Origin: Burkholderiales bacterium
Lineage (GTDB): Bacteria > Pseudomonadota > Gammaproteobacteria > Burkholderiales > Burkholderiaceae
Assembly: GCA_947371645.1 (NCBI GenBank)
Contig: CANBQJ010000019.1
Coordinates: 1-31,037 of the forward strand
Direction: 5' to 3'
Length of the DNA stretch: 31,037 nucleotides
Of the stretch, positions 14,260-23,077 are shown one piece after another (position 1 is the stretch's first letter; every line of letters starts with the position of its first letter). A program made the position numbers and the translations under genes. The notes under the pieces are model-generated. The model saw nothing but the letters and a program-made list of their open reading frames with translations. It searched no databases and was not told where the DNA came from.

Positions 14260-14993
14260 CCTGGCGAATCACCCTGCGCCTGGCCTGCAGGATCGGGCTT
14301 GCCTGTGGCGCCGGCCTGTCCTGCGGCCAGGCCCTGGCCTGGGGCACCTTGCTCTGGGCAGACCCGCCGCCGCCAGCCGATGTGCTGTCTGGCGGCCTCA
14401 GCGCCTGGGCCTTCCCGCGCAGCCCGCAGGGCCAGCACACCGAGTTGCGCCTGGCGCCGGCCATCGACTACCGCCGTGCAGACGGCTGGTTTGTGTCCAC
14501 CGAATCGGGCCTGGGGCGAGACCTGTCGCATGACCCCGACTGGCAAGTGGGCGCGCGGCTGTGGCCTCAGCTGGGGCGGGACCGCCGCGACGCCACGGCC
14601 ACCTTGCCAGCGCTGGGTCCACGCCTGCAAACGCAGCTGTTTGCCAACCACCTGGTGGGCGGCGCGTTGATGTTGCAAAGTGCGCTGTCCTGGGGTGGCG
14701 CGCAGCGGCGAAATGGCCTGCAAGCTGAAACGGGCCTGGCCAGCGGGCTGCCCGTGGCGGGCGGCACCGTGGGCCTGGGGCTGTCGGTCACCTGGGCCAA
14801 TGGCGCAGACCGCCGTGCCTACGCGGGTGCGCCGGCCTCAGGCTGGAGCGACGTCTGCTGGACCGTGGGCTTTGACCACCGCTTCGATGCCACCTGGCAT
14901 GTGGACGCGCAGCTGCAGCAGGCCAAGGTGTGGGGCCCGGCAGCGCAAGGGCCCGTCCGCATGGGCATCCTGACCTGGTGGCGGGACTGGTAG
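14256..14993 (+). CDS. MipA/OmpV-family outer-membrane protein
   Basis: A 245-residue predicted outer-membrane barrel, last gene of the five-gene operon. The signal peptide ends near residue 28 (QALA). The C-terminal half carries the family features: a strand GLGLSVTWANGADRRAYAG, then SGW, VGFDHRF, WHVDAQLQQAKVWG and a final Trp (WWRDW) typical of a BAM signal. The MipA/OmpV family includes the E. coli MltA-interacting protein, a scaffold between lytic transglycosylase and murein synthase, and members induced by polymyxin and other envelope stress. Coupling to DUF2147 and KAS genes is unusual. It may be the outer-membrane partner for a lipid made by the operon, or an envelope-stress factor co-regulated with it. 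Confidence 0.82.
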   Translation: MTWRITLRLACRIGLACGAGLSCGQALAWGTLLWADPPPPADVLSGGLSAWAFPRSPQGQHTELRLAPAIDYRRADGWFVSTESGLGRDLSHDPDWQVGARLWPQLGRDRRDATATLPALGPRLQTQLFANHLVGGALMLQSALSWGGAQRRNGLQAETGLASGLPVAGGTVGLGLSVTWANGADRRAYAGAPASGWSDVCWTVGFDHRFDATWHVDAQLQQAKVWGPAAQGPVRMGILTWWRDW

Positions 14994-15059
14994 CCCCGGG
15001 CTGAGCGCAATCCGGAGCAAATCACTCCAGGGCAGTCGGGCAAGCGGCAAGAATGGCCC

Positions 15060-15107
15060 GGGCCTGCGATAGTGACCCATGGTCGGGCCTGCGAACGTGG
15101 CCCATGG
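15060..15107. repeat. Imperfect 25-bp tandem repeat upstream of the thioredoxin-domain gene
   Basis: Two 23-bp units starting GGGCCTGCGA and ending CCCATGG (15060-15082 and 15085-15107) match at 20 of 23 positions with a 25-bp period. A partial third copy (ATGGCCCGGGCC) precedes them. Each unit ends in the palindrome CCATGG. They lie 30 bp upstream of the gene at 15137 and are probably in its leader or promoter. Confidence 0.6.
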
Positions 15108-15136
15108 CCTGTTCTTCTAGTCGCCACCGCTTTGCC

Positions 15137-17245
15137 ATGCCCAACCAGCTCGCCCAAGAAACCTCGCCCTACCTGCTGCAGCACGCCGAGCAGCCTGTGG
15201 ACTGGCACCCCTGGGGTGAGGCCGCCCTGGCGCTGGCCCGTGCCGGCAACAAGCCCATCTTGTTGTCGATTGGCTATTCGGCCTGCCACTGGTGCCATGT
15301 GATGGCCCACGAGTCCTTTGACGATGCGGCCACGGCGCAGGAAATGAACGAGCTCTTCGTCAACATCAAGGTCGACCGGGAAGAGCGCCCCGACCTGGAC
15401 CAGATCTACCAGCAGGCCCACCAGATGCTCACCCGCCAGGGCGGTGGTTGGCCCCTGACCATCTTCCTCTCGCCCGAAGGCGTGCCCTTCCACAGTGGCA
15501 CCTACTACCCGCCGGAGGCCCGCTATGGGCGCCCGGCTTTCCGCGACCTGCTGGGCTCGGTGGCCACGGCCTGGCGTGACCAGCGCGAGGCGATTGCCAG
15601 GCAAGACGCCGCCATCCTGCAGGCCTTTGTGAACAGCCAGCCTCAGTCGCCCGAGGCCGCCGGCACCACCGCGTCCCAGGCCCTGGCCGCGCTGGCGGGC
15701 CCGGTGCAAGAGGCTGCTCGCCTGTGGGCTGATCAACACTTCGATGCCACCCACGGCGGCTTTGGCCAGGCGCCCAAGTTCCCGCATCCCGCCGACCTGG
15801 CCTGGCTGCTGGACCACGGTGTGCGCAACGGCGACGCGCAGGCGCGCCAGATGGCCCTGCTCAGCCTGAGCCGCATGGCCGCAGGTGGCTTGCTGGACCA
15901 GCTGGGCGGCGGCTTCTTTCGCTACAGCGTGGACGAGCGCTGGGAGATCCCCCACTTCGAGAAGATGCTGTGCGACAACGGCCAGCTGCTGGCGCTCTAT
16001 GCCGATGCGGCCGCACTCACCGGCGACCCGGTGCTGATGCGGGCGATGGCCGACACGGCGGTGTGGGCCGAGCGCGAGATGCAGCTGCCCGAAGGCGGCT
16101 TTGCATCCTCGCTGGACGCCGACAGCGAAGGCGAAGAAGGGCGCTACTACGTGTGGACGACCGAGGCCCTGCGCCAGGCCTTGAAGCCCCTGGAGTGGGA
16201 CCTCGCCTCAGGCCACTGGAATGTGCTGGAAGGCCCCAATTTCGAAGGCCAGCATGTGCACCTGCACCAGGTGCGCACGGTGGAGCAGATGGCGCAGTCG
16301 CTGGAGCAGCCGCAGCAAGCCATCGAAGACATCCTGCGGGCCACGCGGGCCAAGCTGCTGGCCACCCGCGATGAGCGTCCGCGCCCGGGGCGAGACGACA
16401 AGGTGCTGGTCAGCTGGAACGCGATGATGGTCACCGGCCTGGCCCGCGCAGCCGCGGTGGCGTCGCGGCCCGACTGGCTGGTGTCGGCCCGCAAGGCGCT
16501 GGACGCCATCCTCAGCACGATGTGGGTGAGCGTGGACGGGCGGCCCCGCCTGCTGGCCACGGCCCGTGATGGCCGCGCCCACCTCGATGCCTACCTGGAC
16601 GACCATGCCTGCCTCATCGAAGCCTTGCTCACCGTGATGCAGGCCGACTTCCGCCTGGCCGACCTGCAATGGGCGCAGGCCCTGGCCGACGAGCTGCTGG
16701 CCCACTTCGAAGACCCCGAGCAGGGCGGCTTCTTCTTCACCCGCCACGACCACGAGGCCCTGATCCACCGGCCACGCAGCCCCTACGACAACGCCACGCC
16801 GTCGGGCAACGGTGTGGCCGCCTGGGCCCTGCAGCGCCTGGGCCACCTGCTGGGCGACATGCGCTACCTGCGCGCCGCCGAGCGCACCCTGGCCTTGTTC
16901 GCCGCCGACGTCGCCCGCCAGCCGGCCACGGCGGCCCGCATGCTGTCTGCTGCCGTGGAGCACGCCCGCCCGCCCACGCTGGTGGTCTTGCGGGGGCCGC
17001 AGGCCAGCGTCTGGGCCCAAAGCCTGTTGCGCGAGTACCGGCCCCACACCCTCGTCGTGGCCTTGCCAGAGGGCCAGACCCAGGGCTTGCCCGCCACACT
17101 GGACAAGCCCTTGCCGAGTGGGGGCAGCACCCAGGCAACCCAGGCCTGGGTCTGTGATGGGCCGATCTGCCTCCCGCCAGTGGACAGCCTGGAGGCCTTG
17201 CGCAAGCAGCTCACGCCCACGCAGGCGGCGCGCACGCTGCATTGA
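15137..17245 (+). CDS. Thioredoxin-domain protein, YyaL/DUF255 (SPATA20) family
   Basis: A 702-residue protein with the conserved N-terminus [20 protein letters not shown], then a thioredoxin-like domain whose CHWC motif (Cys50, Cys53) is followed by VMAHESF and [16 protein letters not shown], hallmarks of DUF255. The remaining 500 residues form an (alpha/alpha)6-type barrel related to N-acylglucosamine 2-epimerases and glycosidases ([30 protein letters not shown]). The family is widespread from bacteria to man and its biochemical role is unclear; there is no signal peptide, so it is cytoplasmic. The start at 15137 matches the conserved family N-terminus. An in-frame ATG at 15053 lies in the tandem-repeat leader. 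It stands alone and converges on the patatin gene, 14 bp apart. Confidence 0.93.
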   Translation: MPNQLAQETSPYLLQHAEQPVDWHPWGEAALALARAGNKPILLSIGYSACHWCHVMAHESFDDAATAQEMNELFVNIKVDREERPDLDQIYQQAHQMLTRQGGGWPLTIFLSPEGVPFHSGTYYPPEARYGRPAFRDLLGSVATAWRDQREAIARQDAAILQAFVNSQPQSPEAAGTTASQALAALAGPVQEAARLWADQHFDATHGGFGQAPKFPHPADLAWLLDHGVRNGDAQARQMALLSLSRMAAGGLLDQLGGGFFRYSVDERWEIPHFEKMLCDNGQLLALYADAAALTGDPVLMRAMADTAVWAEREMQLPEGGFASSLDADSEGEEGRYYVWTTEALRQALKPLEWDLASGHWNVLEGPNFEGQHVHLHQVRTVEQMAQSLEQPQQAIEDILRATRAKLLATRDERPRPGRDDKVLVSWNAMMVTGLARAAAVASRPDWLVSARKALDAILSTMWVSVDGRPRLLATARDGRAHLDAYLDDHACLIEALLTVMQADFRLADLQWAQALADELLAHFEDPEQGGFFFTRHDHEALIHRPRSPYDNATPSGNGVAAWALQRLGHLLGDMRYLRAAERTLALFAADVARQPATAARMLSAAVEHARPPTLVVLRGPQASVWAQSLLREYRPHTLVVALPEGQTQGLPATLDKPLPSGGSTQATQAWVCDGPICLPPVDSLEALRKQLTPTQAARTLH

Positions 17246-17259
17246 GGGCTTCAACGGCC

Positions 17260-20200
17260 TCAGCGGCCTGGGCCCCGCCACCGCTGCCAGGCCTCGCGCA
17301 CGCTGTGGCGCCAGGCCTGCAGGCGCCCGCGCGCCCAGCGCAAGCGGTCGCGTGCCCAGCGCTCGGTGAGCGGCTCCAGGTGCGAGGCTTGCCAGATGGC
17401 CAGCAGCAGCACGCCGATCAGCGCCAGCGCATAGCGCTCCACGTCCGGCAAGGTGCGCCAGTCGGTGCGTGACCAGATCGGCTGTCTGGAAGACCAGGAG
17501 GCGAAGGCGAAGATGCTGCCCAGCCCCAGCATCCACTGCAGGCTGGGCCAGCGGGGCAGGGCCACGAGGGTCAGCACCCCAAGGGTGCCCAGCACCAGGG
17601 GCTCCCACTGGCCCATGAACACGGCCATGCCCAGTCCTGCGGTCAGGAGCAGGATCATGGCCATGCGGGGCGCGCGCAGCAGGGTGAACGTGGCGCCCCA
17701 CAAGAGCATCAGCCAGCCCAGGTGCACCAGCGAATCGGCCAGCGTGGGTGGCTTGATCCGTGCCTTGTTGAAGTCGTCGGCCACACCCTCCAGCGACCTG
17801 GACCACAGCACGATCACCAGTCCCACCGACAGCAAGCCCGCGTGCAATGCCGCAGCCGTGCGGGTTTGCCGCGTCAGGCCCTGAACCGCCAGGTTGAAGC
17901 CCTGGATGGGCACCTTCAGGGCCGCGAAGAACAGGCTGATGGGGCCCAGCTGGGCCGATGCACTGGCCACGGTGTTCTGCAAGCTGGCGGTCACCTGCGC
18001 CACCGTGCGTGTGAACAGGTCGGTGCCGGCCTGTTCCAGCAGGCCCTCGTCGCAAATCAGGCCGGCGCGCAATGCCGTCACGGCGTCGTCGGCGCTCAAG
18101 TGGCCATGCGACCTGTTGGCCATGTCGCGGATCAGCTTGGCGGAAGGGCCCTGGCCGGCGTCGCTCAGTTCACCGGTGATGGCGTTCACCAGTTGAGGCA
18201 GCTCTTCACGCAGGATGCGCAGGTGCATGCGCCTGAGCACGGCCGATGCGCAATGTGGCAGGGTGTCGGGCACGGGCAGGCCTGGCTGGTCCAGGAAGGC
18301 CAGTTCATGCTGGATGGCGACTTCGCTGCCATGCCGGGTCCACATGGCCGACAGCACGGCTTGCTCGTCGCCCTCCGTGGTCTGGAAGGCGATGGCCCGA
18401 ATCGCTTTGGCCACCTCGCTGGCCCGGTTCGGGTACAGCCGTCGCAGGCGCTCCGGGCTCATCAGGGTGTGCACCAGCCGGTCGGCGCCGTCCAGCCGCC
18501 CATGTGTCCAGTCGTTGGCCCGCCAGGATGTCTTGTAGAAGGCGCCGAAGTGGGCCAGCTCCAGCCCGCGCAGCTTGCGGCCTGCTTGCCCCCCTTGGCG
18601 CACGACGCCCGAGAGCCCGGTGGGCTGCACCAGAGGGCTGCTGAGGTTGCCACTGACTTGCACCAGTTCGATCAGGGTGTCCTGGTCCATGGTCTCGTGG
18701 TCGTCGAAGGCATAGGAGATCACCTCCAGCTGCAGCAAGCGGAAGACGACATTGGTGCCGCCGTCCTTCAACGGCGCGTCCAGCAAGGCGCACAACTTGC
18801 TCAAGCCCTGGGCCTGGCGGGTGTCGCGGGCCTCGGCGAGGCTGCTTTCCTGGGCCAGCGTGGCGGCCTTCTGGGCCAGGGGGATCAGCTTGAGCAGCAG
18901 CAGGCGGACTTGATCGACCTGTTCACGGCACCAGGCCTGGCGGTCGGCCTTGCGGAGGAAGCCCAAGCGCTTGACCATGGCCTCTGACAGTCTGGCGATG
19001 CCGCCTGTGTGCTGATCGTCCTGCCAGGCCTCGGCCAACTTGTTGCGGTAGGCCAGCCATTTGATGAGTTCCTTGTCGCGGCGCCCCCGCACGCTGGCCG
19101 TGACCGCGTTGACGTCCGGCCAGAGCGCTTGCAGCCCGGACTGGATCGCCCGGCGATCGGCCAGCGCATTTGGCCGGGCCGGGTCGGGCAAACCGATGAG
19201 CGACTCGGCCAGCTTGATCACATTGAGCAGTACCGAGGTGGCAAATTCCACCGGGAACAGGCCCCAGGTCCAGGGGCCGGAATGGCCGGTTGCCGCCGCC
19301 ACGTCGTCTGTCCAGGCGTCTGGCAGCCAGCCATCGAAATCGCTGGACGCGCAGAACGTTTCCTTGAGCTGGGACAGGCTTCGCCGCCCCAGCGTCGCGA
19401 TCGCCTGGGTCAACTGGGGCTCGATCAGCAGGGCAAAGGTGTTGCTCAGCCTGCGGCGGCGGTAGACCTCGAACAGGTGCCTGGCCATGCTGTCCAGCTC
19501 TGCGGCCGGCAAGGCGCTGGCCACCTGCAGCAGGCTGTCGCGTTGCCGGCGCACTTTGTCGTTGTGCATCGTGATCTCGCGCAGGTGGTCGGACACCGTC
19601 TGCGACTGGGGGATGGCAAACAGCGCTTCACCCAACACCATGCTCAATGGCGGCATGGGCCCGCCGAGCCTGCCCTCTGGCCCGTCGCCCGGGTCCGGGT
19701 TGACGTAGGCCAGGATGCGGCGCGTGGGGCCATGTCGAGGCATGCCGAAGATGGCCTCCAGGGCGCCCTGGAAGGGCTTGTTGTCGAGGATGCCGCCGTC
19801 GATCACGAAGCGGTCTCCTGCCCGAAGCTTGAGGCCATGTGGGGTGCGCAAGTAGGCGTCGGCCATGACCGCGTCGATGCGCGAGGGCTCGAAGGCAAAG
19901 GGGAAGGACGCGGTGGAGCGCGCAGCCCGCGCCAGCGCCGGCAACCAGCCTTCTTGCTTGACGAAGCTGGCCTCGTCGTCCAGGTGCTTGAAGTGGAACT
20001 GGGCGCGGTAATCGACGTCGCTCAAGGGCGTGCCCAGGTCATCCTGGTGGCGGCCCTGGTGGCCGGTGAGCAAGGTGGTGGTGAGCCGCAGGTCCACCGG
20101 CATCTGGGATGGCATGCGGAGCTTGATGTTCCCGGCAGTGAGCCGGTGCAGGGCGTCTTCCAGTTGAGGCAGGAAGTACTCGTCACCCTGCAGCAGTGAA

Positions 20201-20574
20201 CCGGGGTTGTCGCCCAAAGGCGGCCGCAGCAGCGTCTGCAGCGAGCCGGTGCTCAGCCACACCTCGCGCAGCAGGCTGAAGTCGCCCCCATGGATCAATG
20301 CCACGGCCAGGGCTGCGCCATTGACGCCACCTGCACTGGTGCCGCTGATCACGTCGACGCTGGCCGTGCTGTGGGTCAGGCTCAGCAAGGCGCGGTAGAA
20401 GTCGCGCGTGCCGGTGCAGGCGCTGGCCTGACCCGGCGCTGCCCCGGCCTGGTCTGCGCTGGCCAGGGTGAGCTGGTGAATCTCCTGGGTCACCCCGCCC
20501 ATCCAGACCGCCAGGCTGACGCCACCGTTCATCACCAGGGCCAGCTTGAGCTCTTCTTTGGGGGCATCGGTCAT
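17260..20574 (-). CDS. Large patatin-like phospholipase with C-terminal membrane segments
   Basis: A 1104-residue patatin-family protein. The N-terminal catalytic domain shows the glycine-rich oxyanion segment MNGGVSLAVWMGGV (about residues 15-28), nucleophile Ser80 in SGTSAGGVNG and catalytic Asp259 in VIDGGILDN, so a Ser-Asp dyad for acyl-ester hydrolysis. This N-terminus belongs to the long patatin-like group with DUF3376 regions. A roughly 600-residue helical middle follows. After about residue 920 come several hydrophobic segments (LLSVGLVIVLW, LVHLGWLMLLWGATF, MAMILLLTAGLGMAVFMG and others) and a basic tail. It is probably membrane-anchored and acts on phospholipids. The ATG at 20574 is preferred because AAGGCGAGG lies upstream and it gives the conserved N-terminus; longer in-frame starts would run into the divergent promoter region. 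Confidence 0.88.
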   Translation of the reverse strand: MTDAPKEELKLALVMNGGVSLAVWMGGVTQEIHQLTLASADQAGAAPGQASACTGTRDFYRALLSLTHSTASVDVISGTSAGGVNGAALAVALIHGGDFSLLREVWLSTGSLQTLLRPPLGDNPGSLLQGDEYFLPQLEDALHRLTAGNIKLRMPSQMPVDLRLTTTLLTGHQGRHQDDLGTPLSDVDYRAQFHFKHLDDEASFVKQEGWLPALARAARSTASFPFAFEPSRIDAVMADAYLRTPHGLKLRAGDRFVIDGGILDNKPFQGALEAIFGMPRHGPTRRILAYVNPDPGDGPEGRLGGPMPPLSMVLGEALFAIPQSQTVSDHLREITMHNDKVRRQRDSLLQVASALPAAELDSMARHLFEVYRRRRLSNTFALLIEPQLTQAIATLGRRSLSQLKETFCASSDFDGWLPDAWTDDVAAATGHSGPWTWGLFPVEFATSVLLNVIKLAESLIGLPDPARPNALADRRAIQSGLQALWPDVNAVTASVRGRRDKELIKWLAYRNKLAEAWQDDQHTGGIARLSEAMVKRLGFLRKADRQAWCREQVDQVRLLLLKLIPLAQKAATLAQESSLAEARDTRQAQGLSKLCALLDAPLKDGGTNVVFRLLQLEVISYAFDDHETMDQDTLIELVQVSGNLSSPLVQPTGLSGVVRQGGQAGRKLRGLELAHFGAFYKTSWRANDWTHGRLDGADRLVHTLMSPERLRRLYPNRASEVAKAIRAIAFQTTEGDEQAVLSAMWTRHGSEVAIQHELAFLDQPGLPVPDTLPHCASAVLRRMHLRILREELPQLVNAITGELSDAGQGPSAKLIRDMANRSHGHLSADDAVTALRAGLICDEGLLEQAGTDLFTRTVAQVTASLQNTVASASAQLGPISLFFAALKVPIQGFNLAVQGLTRQTRTAAALHAGLLSVGLVIVLWSRSLEGVADDFNKARIKPPTLADSLVHLGWLMLLWGATFTLLRAPRMAMILLLTAGLGMAVFMGQWEPLVLGTLGVLTLVALPRWPSLQWMLGLGSIFAFASWSSRQPIWSRTDWRTLPDVERYALALIGVLLLAIWQASHLEPLTERWARDRLRWARGRLQAWRHSVREAWQRWRGPGR

Positions 20575-20642
20575 GCGGGCCTCGCCTTGTTGTTGTATTT
20601 CAGATCGTGGCAGCCGGCGTCGCGCTTGTCGAGCGCCAAGCC

Positions 20643-20650
20643 GGGGGGGG
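20643..20650. repeat. Run of eight G between divergent genes
   Basis: A G8 homopolymer in the 149-bp gap between the patatin gene and the LVIVD-repeat gene. Such runs are prone to slipped-strand length change and to sequencing error. Here a change would alter promoter spacing rather than a reading frame. No clear promoter hexamers can be assigned around it. Confidence 0.5.
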
Positions 20651-20723
20651 CCGAGGGTTAGCCTGCTGCCGCACCGGCGCTTGGCAACCAGATACTGGCC
20701 GCGATCACCTGGAGCGCCCTGAC

Positions 20724-22244
20724 ATGTCCCTTGCCCCGCACCACCCGTCCCGCTGGGCGAAGCTGCCCCTCGCCGTCGCGTTGACCGTGGCCTTGGCGCC
20801 CTGGGCCCATGCGGCCAGCAACACCGACCTGTCGACCGACGGCAACACCGCCGTGGCACCTGCCCGCTGCGGGCTGGGTGCGCGTCCCGAGACCGGCCTG
20901 CAAGGCCAGGTGCCCCTGCAAGACCGGCTCAGCGGCCGCAGCATGCAGGGCTACCGCTGCAACCTGGAACTGGTGGGCCAGTACCAGGGCGAAGGCTCGG
21001 CGGTGGTCAGCACGTCTGCGGGCAAGTGCGCCTTCATGGCGACGTCTTACGGCGCGGCAGATCGCAAGAAGTCGCCCGGCGTGCAGGTCATCGACGTGTC
21101 CAACCCGGCGCAGCCCAAGCTGGCCGGTGCGCTGGACAGCCGCGCCTTCCACGTGGGCACCTGGGAGTCCTTGAAGGCCAACCCGGCGGGCACCATGATC
21201 GCGGGCGCCGGCGTGGGCACGCTGGTGGGCGCGGGCAAGCTTGACCTCTACGACGTCTCCGATTGCACCCATCCCAAGCTGCTCAATGTGTCGGCCAGCA
21301 CGGGTGATTCGCAGCCGGTGACCAACCTGGCACACGAGGGCGAGTGGTCGCCCGACGGCAAGACCTACTGGACCTCGTCCACGGCCCTCGGTTCGCTGAG
21401 CGCCATCGACGTCAGCAACCCGGCGCAGCCCAGGAGCCTGTACTTCGGGGGCTCCACCATCTTCATCAACCATGGCATGTCGTTCAACGCCGATGGCACG
21501 CGCATGTACCTGGCCAGCATTTTCCCGGCAGGCATCGCCATCCTGGACGTGAGCGACATCCAGAACCGCAAGGCCAGCTCGCGGCGCGTGCGGCAGCTGT
21601 CCAGGCTCACCTGGGACGACGGCAGCGTCACGCAAAAGGCCTTGCCGGTGACGATCAAGGGCAAGCCTTACCTGATCGCCATCGACGAGATCGGCGGCGG
21701 TGGCCTGGCCGGTGGCCTGCGCTTCATCGACATCGGCGATGAGCTGAACCCGGCCGTGGTGTCGCACATCCGCCTGGCCATCCAGCTCAAGGAGAACGCC
21801 AGCGCAGCCTCTGCCGATGTGCAGGGCAATGGCATTTTTGGCTACGCCACCCACTACTGCTCGGTGGACAGGGCGCAAGAACCGACGGCGCTGGCCTGCG
21901 GCTACTTCCAGTCCGGCGTGCGCGTGTTCGACATCCGCGACCCGCTCAAACCCCGCGAGATCGCCTACTTCAACCCGCCTGCCCAGACGGGCAAGAACGC
22001 GCTGCTGCCGGGCTCCGACCACGCCGTGTCCCCCGCGCTGAGCAGCATCAAGGACGGCACGGTGGTGGACCCGGCCATGCTGCAGGCGCTCAGCGCCAGC
22101 GGCGCCTCGGCCAACCTGACGGCCGACTGGTGTTCGTCGCCACCGCAGTTCGTCAACAACCAGCTGTGGGTCAGCTGCAATGACAACGGCTTCATGGTCT
22201 TGAAGTTCACCAACGGGGCCTTCCCCCTGCCCCTTGTGCATTGA
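20724..22244 (+). CDS. Exported LVIVD-repeat (beta-propeller-like) protein
   Basis: A 506-residue secreted protein with a signal peptide (hydrophobic core about residues 15-29, cleavage near AHA). The mature part has repeated LVIVD-type blades: GVQVIDVSNPAQPKLAG, KLDLYDVSDCTHPKLL, SLSAIDVSNPAQPRSLY, GIAILDVSDIQN, GLRFIDIGDELNP and GVRVFDIRDPLKPREI. Such repeats build a beta-propeller on the cell surface or in the periplasm, usually with a binding rather than a catalytic role. Eight or so cysteines suggest disulfides and an oxidising location. GGAG at 20711-20714 precedes the ATG. It is followed 15 bp later by the DUF305 gene and probably shares its transcript. It is divergent from the patatin gene. 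Confidence 0.87.
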   Translation: MSLAPHHPSRWAKLPLAVALTVALAPWAHAASNTDLSTDGNTAVAPARCGLGARPETGLQGQVPLQDRLSGRSMQGYRCNLELVGQYQGEGSAVVSTSAGKCAFMATSYGAADRKKSPGVQVIDVSNPAQPKLAGALDSRAFHVGTWESLKANPAGTMIAGAGVGTLVGAGKLDLYDVSDCTHPKLLNVSASTGDSQPVTNLAHEGEWSPDGKTYWTSSTALGSLSAIDVSNPAQPRSLYFGGSTIFINHGMSFNADGTRMYLASIFPAGIAILDVSDIQNRKASSRRVRQLSRLTWDDGSVTQKALPVTIKGKPYLIAIDEIGGGGLAGGLRFIDIGDELNPAVVSHIRLAIQLKENASAASADVQGNGIFGYATHYCSVDRAQEPTALACGYFQSGVRVFDIRDPLKPREIAYFNPPAQTGKNALLPGSDHAVSPALSSIKDGTVVDPAMLQALSASGASANLTADWCSSPPQFVNNQLWVSCNDNGFMVLKFTNGAFPLPLVH

Positions 22245-22259
22245 CCCTTCGGAGGCGGT

Positions 22260-22973
22260 GTGAAACAGGCTTTGCAAAAGGCGCTGCTGCTGGCCTTGCT
22301 GGCGGCACTCACGGTGCTGCTCTGGCTGGCTTTCCGGCCTGCAGGTCAGGCTGCCCAGGCGGTGGGGCCAGCGGGGCAGGTGGGCAGCGCCTCGGCGCCG
22401 GGCCCCGTCAGCGTGGGCTTTGCACAAGACATGTCCCTGCACCACGAGCAGGCCTTGGACATGGCGCGCCTGGCGCTGGCCCAAGGCGGCCCGCACGTGC
22501 AAGGCCTCGCCCAGGGCATCGTCAACCAGCAGCTCAAGGAGCTGGGTTACATGCAAGGCTGGTTGCTGCTGTGGGACGCACCGCCCTCATCCCGCACCGA
22601 CGACATGCCGTGGATGAAGCAGGCATACGAGCAAGCTGGCGTGCGAGAGCCGCAGTACGAGCAGTTCATCCAGCGCTGCAACACCGATCAGGCCATGCCC
22701 GGCCTGGCCACGCCCGATCAGATGGCGCAACTGGCCAGCCTGCGAGGCGCGGCCTTTGACCAGGCTTTCTTGTCACGCATGGTCAGCCACCACCAGGCGG
22801 CCGTGGTGATGGCGCGTTTTGCCGCGCAGCACGCGGAATCGCCCGTGGTGCGTGGCTTTGCGGCCTCGGTGGCCAGCGAGCAGGGCATGGAGACGCCCCT
22901 GATGCTGACCCAGCTGGCTGCGGTGCAACGTGACATGGCCCGCCTGGAGGCCCACGCTGAGGCCCAGCATTGA
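22260..22973 (+). CDS. DUF305-family membrane-anchored protein
   Basis: A 237-residue protein with an N-terminal hydrophobic segment (residues 7-26) that acts as anchor or signal, then the duplicated four-helix DUF305 pattern: FAQDMSLHHEQALDMARLA and FLSRMVSHHQAAVVMARFA, each with the paired His and following Met residues typical of the family. DUF305 proteins are ferritin-like, often encoded with copper-resistance genes, and the His/Met residues suggest metal binding; a true function is not established. The start is GTG at 22260, with GGAGG 4 bp upstream. It follows the LVIVD-repeat gene by 15 bp, a likely two-gene operon. Confidence 0.9.
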   Translation: MKQALQKALLLALLAALTVLLWLAFRPAGQAAQAVGPAGQVGSASAPGPVSVGFAQDMSLHHEQALDMARLALAQGGPHVQGLAQGIVNQQLKELGYMQGWLLLWDAPPSSRTDDMPWMKQAYEQAGVREPQYEQFIQRCNTDQAMPGLATPDQMAQLASLRGAAFDQAFLSRMVSHHQAAVVMARFAAQHAESPVVRGFAASVASEQGMETPLMLTQLAAVQRDMARLEAHAEAQH

Positions 22974-22974
22974 G

Positions 22975-23026
22975 CCCAAACCTGTCTTGGGTCAACTTGC
23001 TGGCGCAGCCGGGCAAGTCTTGCCCG
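22975..23026 (+). terminator. Inverted repeats after the DUF305 gene
   Basis: Just past the stop, CCCAA/TTGGG (22975-22991, 7-bp loop) is followed by CGGGCAA-GTC-TTGCCCG (23010-23026), a perfect 7-bp stem with a 3-base loop. Neither is followed by a clear T-run, so termination is uncertain. The second could instead be an operator for the 2TM gene. Confidence 0.35.
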
Positions 23027-23077
23027 TGGCCGGCCGGGACAATCGGGTCTTGATTTGATGTTCAAGAGGAGACACCC

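Noticed and set aside
16208..18055. 615-residue minus-strand open frame across the YyaL-type and patatin gene ends
   Set aside because: Gly/Arg/Gln-rich with no recognisable domain and lying over two well-supported genes in other frames.
20658..22556. 632-residue minus-strand open frame opposite the LVIVD-repeat gene
   Set aside because: Antisense shadow; the plus strand has a signal peptide and repeated LVIVD blades.
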